Source: Fidelibacterota bacterium (GTDB taxonomy: Bacteria > Fidelibacterota > Marinisomatia > SCGC-AAA003-L08 > TS1B11). Taken from it: 64,000 nucleotides of DNA. The position numbers were made by a program, and so were the translations under genes. Shown here piece after piece: positions 45,653-53,562 of this stretch (position 1 is the stretch's first letter; every line of letters starts with the position of its first letter). The notes below the pieces were generated by a model that worked only from the letters and a program-made list of their open reading frames with translations, made no database searches and was not told the DNA's origin. The stretch spans positions 2,861,870 through 2,925,869 of the forward strand of contig CP070638.1 in the NCBI GenBank assembly GCA_020354025.1. The letters are read 5' to 3'.

Positions 45653-48600
45653 TTAAAAATTGATTTTCATCCCGAGCCATATATCCCTGGGTGCCCCATA
45701 TAGAAACATCATATTATCAGGATCGTTGATGTACGGTTTATCCAAGGAACGCAGTTCACCTACCTCGTCATCTCCCGGTATGAATTGCCCGGGATTCTTC
45801 TCGCGTAAATCGTCATATTCAGGAGAATCGTAGATCGGTAGATGCAGTGAGTTGAGATAATTATCCCTGTCTAGGTCGGTCCGGAATGCCCACTCCTCAT
45901 CCATCTCATTAACTTTCAAATTGAAGATATTGTTGACATCCACATAGAAATCCAGGTGAGCACCTGCCACCGAGACAGTCTTCGACATTTTAAAGTCCAC
46001 CATGATATAATCCGGCCACCGTAGATTGTTGGTCAAGTTTCGAATATCGGCCGGATTATGCGTAAATGTATTCCCGCGACGCCATTCGGGTAACATACTT
46101 ATCATCCAGCCACCCAACCAATCAATTCCAAAGAGTTGGAGCCCCCATTTCTCTGGCGTATGGAATGAAATATTTGCAGAAAAGCGCGGAATTAGACTCG
46201 GACTATTTTCCTCCCCTGCATACAGCGCGCCAGCTTCAACATTACGCACTGAATCTTCATAAGCAGATTCTCTGCCTGTACTGCCGTTCTTATCGATGAT
46301 ATACCAAAGATTGATCCATCCAGTCAAAAAAGAACCCTGGTTTTTCGTGATCCTCAGTTCAAATCCCTGGTCGTTTTCCCACCGATTACCCAAATAGCCG
46401 TCGTAATCGAGAGTACCTGAAATGTTTTTAAACTCTACATCAGAAGCTTCACCGGTAACATCTTTGTAATAGGTACTCAGCTGGATCAGGTACTGGTCCA
46501 GTAGATTATATGCAGTGCCTAATTCATAGGAAATTGTTCGGGGGGGCTCCAGATTGGGATTCCCCAGTTCAAATAGACCCCGTTTATAGAAGCGCATCTT
46601 ATACATGAACTGTCGGGAATAAGGTATCAGAGAGCGGAAATGTCCATAATTGAAAAAGAATTTTGATCTATCTGTGATTGGGAAAGAAATACCGATACGA
46701 GGGCTGATGGTAAGGAAATTCTTTGTTTTTGCCAGGAGGGTGCCGCCCAAACTATCATCGATAGCGTGCCACCGATCCCAAACAATATGTTTCCCAGATT
46801 CCAGATCAATTTTCAATTGATCTCGGTTATTACCCTCTATTCCCTTGGTGAACGCTGCTTCATTCCACATGTCCTCAGAGGGCCAAACCCCGCCACCTGA
46901 GTTATAATAATCAAAGCGTACACCCAGGCGTCCCTCCATTCCCTCCAAGGAAATCTGATCTTGGATGTAGCTCCCCAGCTGCCACGGTTTCCGACGATCT
47001 CGAAGTTCATAGATTGTATCTTCGCCTTCCCACCAGCGCCAGTTGTCGTTATCGATATCGAAATAATTCAACTCCACCCCGGCCTTAATGAGGTTATGCC
47101 GGTTTACCTGACTGCTGAAATCATATTTAGCACGGAATTGTTGCGTCACCGAATTTTCATGATATTCACCCACCTTGGAAGAAAACCTTCGATTCATCCC
47201 TGGAGGAGCTTCGTACCGATCATGGATAAAATATTTGCTGGGATCTTCAGTATCATAATAGATGGTATCGGGGCGGAATACGATCCCGTAGGGCATCTCG
47301 TTGACCCAAATGGGCCCGAAGTTAGTGATGGCAGTTCTATCACGAGTCTCTTTGGGCTCGAACAAGTCCCGATGCCAGGCATAGGATAAGCTCAGCTCCC
47401 AGAAAGTGTTGGGATTGATCATTCTGTCTATGGTTAGGCCCCCTAAAATTGTTGTCTGATCCTTAGGCTGCCAGAAAGTGGGATGCCAATAATAAATATA
47501 TTTATCGATCGAGAGGTGGGGAACCTCATCAACGAAAACGTTCAGATTATCAACCGGCATAGTATCCCCACCACCCTCGAGGTCCGGTATTGTACCATCG
47601 GTTGGAAAAGTCGTCTGAGTTCCTTTGATAATCCGGTATAGGCCATTCAGCTTTAGGGTCGTTTTTCTCGAGAGATTTGACTTGAGTGTCAACATGGTAA
47701 TAGACGCATACTCTCCATTCCGCATAACCGGCTGAACGTAATTGAAGTTGGTCGTTTTATTCGAAAGATAGAAGGTGGCATCGCCAAGGGTTTTGCTGAG
47801 AAACGGAACGGGGCCGCCAAATCCGAAGTCAATATCGAAGTCCCCCTGTAGCCCTTCAGATTCATGAGCATGATCAAGCAGAGCCTGTTTTTGCTCTTCA
47901 GTGATCTCATATTGTGGATAGAGTTCTTCCAATTTTTCGAAATCAGGGGCAGTCTGATGCATCCAGGCTGACCACAGGTACAGATCCATTGCGGTGACCT
48001 GTTCTTCTACCGATTTGCTGCGATTATAGCGCAAAGCCTCCTTATCCCATCCGTCAAATGACTGATGCCCCTGCTTCAGGTATTCTGCTTCTGCGGTATC
48101 ATGCCCTGTTACTTCGAGCCAACCGATATTTGTACCGACGAATGACACTACCGGATCTAAATAAGGGCGTAGTCCATTGTTCGTCGGATCCCAGAGTGAT
48201 TTACCGAATCGTTTCATATGCGGGATATTTCGGGAGTAGCTGAACGTGCCATGATAGTCATTCTTATTGCCGGTTTTGGTGGTTACATTCAGAATCCCGG
48301 AACGAAAATTGCCGTATTCCGCGCTGAATCCCCCTGTTTGCAGAGAGATCTGTTCAACGGCACTGAGAGGAATGGTTGCTTCCGCCTTGCCAATGCGCTG
48401 ATTTACAAAACTCAGCCCGTTCACGATTGTCCCGGTCTGCTCTGCCGAACCACCTCGTACCGTGATTCTTCGCTCACCGGTTACGCCCGCCAGTGATCCT
48501 AAGAATTGATTGATGGTATGCACGGCAGGTGTTTCAGCGATCTGGGCCGCAGATACTACCTGCTGACTGTTGGAGATTTCCTTGTGTAAGATATCACGTT

Positions 48601-48976
48601 GGGCGACTACTTCGATAGTCTCGCCTTCAATTATTTCATACTCCATCACAAAATCAAGTTTTGTATTTTGATCTATAGAAACCATTACATCAATAATAGT
48701 AGTTTTCTTATATCCAATCATTGATGCCTCGATTTCATAGACACCAACCGGGACGTTAAGAATATGAAAATATCCATCAGGATTAGTCGCCGCTCCGAGA
48801 TAGGTCCCTTTGACGACCACGTTCACACCATAAAGCGGATTTCCACTAACACCTTCGGTCACGATGCCAACAATTTTGCCTGTTGTCTGACCAGAAGCTG
48901 TGGGAGCTAGCAGAACTAATCCCAAGATAATAATGAAATATTTTGTTATCAGGTATATGGCATGATCTTTCATCAT
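45653..48976 (-). CDS. TonB-dependent receptor, copy A
   Basis: The start is ATG 48976, six bases after GAGGAG; the frame from 49009 adds 11 residues and would overlap the pectate lyase. The 1107-residue protein has a signal peptide ending TASGQ, a carboxypeptidase-regulatory-like domain (GKIVGIVTEGVSGNPLYGVNVVVKG in pattern), a possible TonB box near EVVAQRD, a plug domain with VRGGSAEQ and GFSAEYGNFRSGI, and a beta-barrel ending in Phe (MKINF). It would import oligosaccharides across the outer membrane with energy from TonB. It follows PL1 and precedes the tailed protein, so pectic oligosaccharides are the likely cargo, by inference. Confidence 0.92.
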   Translation of the reverse strand: MMKDHAIYLITKYFIIILGLVLLAPTASGQTTGKIVGIVTEGVSGNPLYGVNVVVKGTYLGAATNPDGYFHILNVPVGVYEIEASMIGYKKTTIIDVMVSIDQNTKLDFVMEYEIIEGETIEVVAQRDILHKEISNSQQVVSAAQIAETPAVHTINQFLGSLAGVTGERRITVRGGSAEQTGTIVNGLSFVNQRIGKAEATIPLSAVEQISLQTGGFSAEYGNFRSGILNVTTKTGNKNDYHGTFSYSRNIPHMKRFGKSLWDPTNNGLRPYLDPVVSFVGTNIGWLEVTGHDTAEAEYLKQGHQSFDGWDKEALRYNRSKSVEEQVTAMDLYLWSAWMHQTAPDFEKLEELYPQYEITEEQKQALLDHAHESEGLQGDFDIDFGFGGPVPFLSKTLGDATFYLSNKTTNFNYVQPVMRNGEYASITMLTLKSNLSRKTTLKLNGLYRIIKGTQTTFPTDGTIPDLEGGGDTMPVDNLNVFVDEVPHLSIDKYIYYWHPTFWQPKDQTTILGGLTIDRMINPNTFWELSLSYAWHRDLFEPKETRDRTAITNFGPIWVNEMPYGIVFRPDTIYYDTEDPSKYFIHDRYEAPPGMNRRFSSKVGEYHENSVTQQFRAKYDFSSQVNRHNLIKAGVELNYFDIDNDNWRWWEGEDTIYELRDRRKPWQLGSYIQDQISLEGMEGRLGVRFDYYNSGGGVWPSEDMWNEAAFTKGIEGNNRDQLKIDLESGKHIVWDRWHAIDDSLGGTLLAKTKNFLTISPRIGISFPITDRSKFFFNYGHFRSLIPYSRQFMYKMRFYKRGLFELGNPNLEPPRTISYELGTAYNLLDQYLIQLSTYYKDVTGEASDVEFKNISGTLDYDGYLGNRWENDQGFELRITKNQGSFLTGWINLWYIIDKNGSTGRESAYEDSVRNVEAGALYAGEENSPSLIPRFSANISFHTPEKWGLQLFGIDWLGGWMISMLPEWRRGNTFTHNPADIRNLTNNLRWPDYIMVDFKMSKTVSVAGAHLDFYVDVNNIFNLKVNEMDEEWAFRTDLDRDNYLNSLHLPIYDSPEYDDLREKNPGQFIPGDDEVGELRSLDKPYINDPDNMMFLYGAPRDIWLGMKINF

Positions 48977-49005
48977 ATATTGCTCCTCAGCATTGCCTAT
49001 TATAA

Positions 49006-51846
49006 TCATTTTATCAACATCATTTTTCTTACTCTAACCTGGCCCTCATTATTTAAACGACAATGATAGATACCACTGGGAAGACGGGCCGCGTCGAATC
49101 TGAAAGTATAGTACCCCGTAGGTTTATTATCATCTACTAATGAGAATACTTCTTGGCCAAGCAAGTTGTATACGGCGAGATATACAAATCCCGAATGAGT
49201 TACAGTGTATCTTATCAACGTAGTGCTATTGAAGGGATTGGGATAATTATTCAATTCCAATTCCCGAGGAATCTGCACTAATTCTGATGGTCTAAGTCCG
49301 GTAATCCCTTCATTATATAGATTCCGGATTTCAGTAGTATCCAGGGCATAATTATAGATGCGCATCTCATCCAGTACGCCGTTCAGGAAATTGTTGCCTT
49401 GGGCATTTCCACTCATGAATAAATCACCGTTCTGAGAGATGTTCCAAGTGCTATCAGGTACCGAAGCAATCAAATTAGTATCAGAGAAGAGTTTTAGGCT
49501 TAGGTCGGAACGATCACGAATAGCAGTTACCATGACCCACTCATCAGCGATAAAGGAGCTGCTCGGAGCTTCAAGAATAGAATCATGCTCACCATCACCT
49601 ACCACAAAACATACATAACCTTCGCCATTATTATATATCTCATAACCACGATACATACCCTCCCCATCTAAGCTGGCTTTGGAAAGCCACGGCGCTGTAA
49701 GGTTCACGTCACTCTGTTTTAGCCAGAACGTAATTGTGAAACTACGGATCGATATATTGATCAGTTCTTTGTTATGCACAAGCAGGAAATCATCGATACC
49801 GTCTAATTGCAGTCCCTTACCGATTCGTCCAGCAACCCAGGCTGTGCTCGTCATATTATTCAAATATGCATAATGCCCATTGCCGGTCGCATCCAGCGCC
49901 AGCGAACCATAGCCGCGCTCCATCGGCCAATGAGCGATGAGCGCATCATGGAATGATTCGGTAGTAAACTGCCAGACATCTCCGGTGGTTATGCCACTAT
50001 CATTAACCGCATCAACACGCCAGTAATAGGTCGTCGAGTCCAGCAAATCACGCGGTTCATGCTCGGTAGTAAATTGGTTACCACGAAATTGGAGCGGATT
50101 ATCAGTTCCCAAGTAGACATCGTAGGAAGTGGCGCCAATAGCTGCTTCCCATGTCAGAATCACATTGATTTTTACATCAGTAGCACTATCAGCGGGTGAG
50201 GGATTTGATGCATGAAGCGGCTGTCCTCCAACACTGAGTGTCGTTGTCTTCGTGAGATTGGTATAACCAGATTCAACGAATTCATTAAAGGCACGCACAC
50301 GATAGTGATAGGTTGTCAGCTCCTCAAGACCAGTGTCAGTATATACCGTATCATCGAGACCGACGGTTGCGATTTCAGTAAAGGCACTTGTATCGCCCAT
50401 TGAGCGCTCAATTGAAAATCCACTTTCGTTGAGTGCATTTTCCTTCCATTTCAAATTTATCATCTCATAGGAGATTGTCGAGGCCTCCAATTCTGCTGGA
50501 GCCATCAAGAAATCCGTACGTTCACATAAGCTGTTCAGATATTTCTCCAGATTAGTGTAACCATCGCCGTTTAAATCTTCATTGCGGTCTGAGGGATCGT
50601 AAGGATCCAGCCCTTTCTCCAATTCCCAATCATCCGCCATGCCATCGTGGTCGTTATCAACCGGTACATCGTACGTATTCAGTACCGGCCAACCACCAAC
50701 GTCATCCTGGGAATCAATGATACCTGTTCCTGGACCGGTAACTCCACCATAGGTAGCCGTTCCGTTGCGTGCTTCGCTGACGATACGAGCATCCAGCGTA
50801 TCCCGTTTAAGTGAAGCGCCAACATCCGCCAGAACCACTTCGAACGCGTTTTCAGGAGTGTGCGTGACCACCGATGCATAAGGAAAAGGCTCGTAAACCC
50901 TCACCCTATCCATCTCGACACCCTGAACACCACCAGCCCAGTTATCAGCCGTGATCTCCGGGTAGCCATAGACATAATTGCTTTCAACATACCACAATCC
51001 ATACCCGCCATATGCTACGTCTTGATATGGCTCGACGATGCGATTCCTGGGACCTGTCGCAGGACCATATTTATAATAGTTGCTGATCATGTTATACCAG
51101 CCGCCTTCGCCACCATATACACTATTGAATCCCCAGTTGTAGATCACATTATTTCGGTAATCGATGTTCCGGTCAGCCCGGTCGAAGCGTGGGTTGCGGC
51201 TGCTGTGATGAGCGAACATGTTATGATGGAACGAACAGTTGGTTCCCCCCCAGATGCCGCCATAACCATGAGGACCCTTAGAGTGTACTGAATATCGCAG
51301 GCTTTCGCTGATCAGACACCACTGAAGTGTGAGGTTCTCATTATTATTGTAAAAAGAAACACATTCATCCACCGACCAACTAGCCGAGCAATGATCAATA
51401 ATGATATTTCTCTGACTTTGACCACCTAATGCATCTGCTTCGACCGCGTCAACATCACCTAAGCGAAACCGCATGTAGCGGATAATAACGTTGCTAGCGC
51501 TTACTTTCAGATCACGATTACGCAGGCAGATGCCGTCGCCAGGTGCCGTTTGACCAGCGATGGTTATATCACTATGCTTGATTTCTAATCTGGACTCCAG
51601 AGTTATGTTACCGGAAACCCGAAAAACCACGGTTCGGGGACCACTCGCTTCTACAGCAGCCCGAAGACTACCCGGACCGCTGTCATTGAGATTGGTCACT
51701 TCGATCACCTCTCCACCTCGACCACCGGTAGTAAAGCGTCCATAGCCTTCCGCCCCGGGAAAGGCCAGCTGTTGCGCTTTTAAATTACCTGCTGTTAGGA
51801 GAGTTAAAAGAATTAATGGTGAATATTTCAGTATTCCCTTGTGCAC
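49006..51846 (-). CDS. PL1 pectate lyase, multidomain, with sorting tail
   Basis: This 946-residue protein starts at a GTG, with AAGGAG 16 bases upstream, a long spacer; another start is possible. The signal peptide ends NLKAQ. Residues about 25-400 are a PL1 beta-helix (FPGAEGYGRFTTGGRGG, VIIRYMRFRLGD, IDHCSASWSVDE, SSRNPRFDRA). A calcium-binding type stretch follows (DNDHDGMADDWE to DLNGDGYTNLEKY), then two fibronectin III domains, then a LamG-like domain (LIAHWPMERGYGSLALDATG in pattern) and a tail from NYPNPFNSTT. PL1 enzymes cleave polygalacturonate by beta-elimination with calcium. It is the enzyme most indicative of pectin here. Confidence 0.9.
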   Translation of the reverse strand: MHKGILKYSPLILLTLLTAGNLKAQQLAFPGAEGYGRFTTGGRGGEVIEVTNLNDSGPGSLRAAVEASGPRTVVFRVSGNITLESRLEIKHSDITIAGQTAPGDGICLRNRDLKVSASNVIIRYMRFRLGDVDAVEADALGGQSQRNIIIDHCSASWSVDECVSFYNNNENLTLQWCLISESLRYSVHSKGPHGYGGIWGGTNCSFHHNMFAHHSSRNPRFDRADRNIDYRNNVIYNWGFNSVYGGEGGWYNMISNYYKYGPATGPRNRIVEPYQDVAYGGYGLWYVESNYVYGYPEITADNWAGGVQGVEMDRVRVYEPFPYASVVTHTPENAFEVVLADVGASLKRDTLDARIVSEARNGTATYGGVTGPGTGIIDSQDDVGGWPVLNTYDVPVDNDHDGMADDWELEKGLDPYDPSDRNEDLNGDGYTNLEKYLNSLCERTDFLMAPAELEASTISYEMINLKWKENALNESGFSIERSMGDTSAFTEIATVGLDDTVYTDTGLEELTTYHYRVRAFNEFVESGYTNLTKTTTLSVGGQPLHASNPSPADSATDVKINVILTWEAAIGATSYDVYLGTDNPLQFRGNQFTTEHEPRDLLDSTTYYWRVDAVNDSGITTGDVWQFTTESFHDALIAHWPMERGYGSLALDATGNGHYAYLNNMTSTAWVAGRIGKGLQLDGIDDFLLVHNKELINISIRSFTITFWLKQSDVNLTAPWLSKASLDGEGMYRGYEIYNNGEGYVCFVVGDGEHDSILEAPSSSFIADEWVMVTAIRDRSDLSLKLFSDTNLIASVPDSTWNISQNGDLFMSGNAQGNNFLNGVLDEMRIYNYALDTTEIRNLYNEGITGLRPSELVQIPRELELNNYPNPFNSTTLIRYTVTHSGFVYLAVYNLLGQEVFSLVDDNKPTGYYTFRFDAARLPSGIYHCRLNNEGQVRVRKMMLIK

Positions 51847-52000
51847 TGCTTTATTTAGCCAACTCCTTGAGTATGAAAAATTAATGTTCGTTTGGGATAA
51901 TCAGGTCGCATTTTCATCTGATAATGTGATGCAAGGACTGAAAAACTCTGCCTGAATTAATTGATTTTTTCTCTAGATAGCTTTTTCAAATCTTGGCAAT

Positions 52001-52041
52001 AATAACAGACCAGGAGCATATAAGACCCCTGGTCTGTTATT
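52001..52041 (-). terminator. Strong 14-bp hairpin after the jellyroll gene
   Basis: AATAACAGACCAGG (52001-52014) pairs perfectly with CCTGGTCTGTTATT (52028-52041) around a 13-base loop. It starts 20 bases after the stop of the minus-strand gene at 52062. The minus-strand sequence after the stem is ATTGCC, a weak U-tract, so it may be a partial terminator or an mRNA-stabilising hairpin inside the unit. Confidence 0.6.
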
Positions 52042-52061
52042 GTCCTTTCAACAAGGTTCCA

Positions 52062-53069
52062 TCATTTCATAAGCAGCATTTTTCTGGTTTCTCTATAGTT
52101 ACCAGCTTCCATTGAATAGAAATAAATGCCCGAAGGCAGAAGGCCGCCGTGGATATCACGTCCATTCCACTTTACGGAATAGGTTCCTGGTTGTTTGCTT
52201 TCATTGACCAGCGTGTGAATCAGACTACCAGAAAGGTCATAAACTTTCAAACGGATGGGGGCTGTTCTACTCACTTTGAATTGAATTTCGGTCGTTGGAT
52301 TAAACGGATTAGGATAGTTCTGGCTCAGTCCAAAGTTCTCTGGATACAGTTGATCCACTCTTTCAATGCTGGCCGGTGTAAGACCGGTCAAGGAATCCGG
52401 CAGTGCAGTCCCATATCCCGGTGCATATGCACCGGTTGTATCCCAGACAAACCAGTCGTACAGGGCACCATGCAGAGAACTCCCGCCATCACCGAAACGG
52501 AAATATTTATCCGTAGTGGATACGCCGGTCGCCGTCAGATATGAGAGCGGATCTTCATCAATATAGAGTTCGAACTGATCAGCGATGGCTGTAACACGAT
52601 AGATATGCCATTTGGTCACGTCGATAGCAGTCTCAATACCTGATCGGTCGAATTTTACTCTTGTGCCCATTATCTTAGTGATAAGTCTCTCTCCGCCGTA
52701 CCCGTTATAGATGTATACATCCAGATCACGATCAAAGAGGGACGTATCCAGAGCAGCAGCCCGGAATACCAGTGTCTGGCCAACAGCGGGATCTCCGCCC
52801 CATTCCTTTTTCCACTGTTCTTTGAAGCCAGCTCCTTGCACCTGAGTATCAATTTTAATCAGTTTGTTTCCAGTAATATCAGGATCATCTATCACACTTA
52901 GTACACTGGTCTCATTATCATCCGGAAATGAGGAATTACTTTCAATCCACGGTGGATCGGCATCTTGTGGCAATTGATCACACTCAAATACCTCCCACTG
53001 GGCCAAGGCTGCGGTAAGTCCCAGGGAAATGGTGACGATCAGGGATTGAAGTAATATGTTTCTCTTCAT
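52062..53069 (-). CDS. Secreted jellyroll (LamG-like) protein with sorting tail
   Basis: This 335-residue protein has a signal peptide ending ALAQ and an AAAGGG ribosome binding site. The middle part (about residues 20-230) has a concanavalin-like jellyroll character: DVTKWHIYRVTAIADQFELYIDED and YFRFGDGGSS recall LamG or PL/GH sandwich repeats. The tail begins NYPNPFNPTTEI. It may be a glycan-binding surface protein or a small lyase; I see no catalytic motif of a known family. It is the first gene of the minus-strand block and is followed by a hairpin, so it may be expressed at a different level from the downstream genes. Confidence 0.7.
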   Translation of the reverse strand: MKRNILLQSLIVTISLGLTAALAQWEVFECDQLPQDADPPWIESNSSFPDDNETSVLSVIDDPDITGNKLIKIDTQVQGAGFKEQWKKEWGGDPAVGQTLVFRAAALDTSLFDRDLDVYIYNGYGGERLITKIMGTRVKFDRSGIETAIDVTKWHIYRVTAIADQFELYIDEDPLSYLTATGVSTTDKYFRFGDGGSSLHGALYDWFVWDTTGAYAPGYGTALPDSLTGLTPASIERVDQLYPENFGLSQNYPNPFNPTTEIQFKVSRTAPIRLKVYDLSGSLIHTLVNESKQPGTYSVKWNGRDIHGGLLPSGIYFYSMEAGNYRETRKMLLMK

Positions 53070-53562
53070 GGGATGCCCTTTCCAGAGGTTATCTAAGCTA
53101 AGAAAAGCACAAATATAAAGGTAAAAATTATTCTCTTGTCGATCTAATCCTTCCCGCAGTAATAATAATTTACTTGAAAATAATTTAAGGTATAGGGTAA
53201 TAGATTACAATGGAAGAGCTGACCTGCCCGCGATGGTTAGCCCGCTTTTTTAAATTAGAATTCCTGAGTTTTCACCTAAGACTGGGCACGGAGTTAAGAG
53301 GGTAAATTGGCTTTCCGGTATAAGCGGAAAAGTACTTAATGGAACATCTGTGACATAGTGCTTCGTTTCCCTGTCATTGAAAGATTCCTCCACTAGATGT
53401 TCAACTGTGCAAAAGTATCTGATAAGAATTGGTCCATTTTGGCCCACAATGCTCTGACACCTGGTATTCAAGCACAGGTTATTCAAACTCCTTAAATAGT
53501 GGCAGAAGGAAGATTTTTTTTTCGTATATCGTATACGATATATTACATTCACTGGAGGTGTT
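53070..53562. promoter_or_regulatory. 493-base divergent regulatory region
   Basis: This separates the divergent jellyroll (minus) and TonB receptor (plus) genes, so it should hold promoters for both. It is AT-rich near both ends. Its clearest element is the palindrome at 53525-53542. CTGACCTGCCC at 53219-53229 recurs inverted at 29303-29313. A 100-residue minus-strand frame at 53250-53552 shows no signs of a real gene. Confidence 0.6.
53525..53542. promoter_or_regulatory. 18-bp perfect palindrome, probable operator
   Basis: TATATCGTATACGATATA is its own reverse complement. It is 20 bases before the TonB receptor ATG. Palindromes with a GTATAC core are typical operators of GntR-type (FadR/UxuR-like) regulators that respond to uronates. 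No regulator gene is in the window, so the protein would be encoded elsewhere. Confidence 0.55.

Noticed and set aside
53250..53552. Minus-strand frame of 100 codons in the divergent spacer
   Set aside because: No ribosome binding site, no recognisable domain, and it runs across the palindrome and promoter region.
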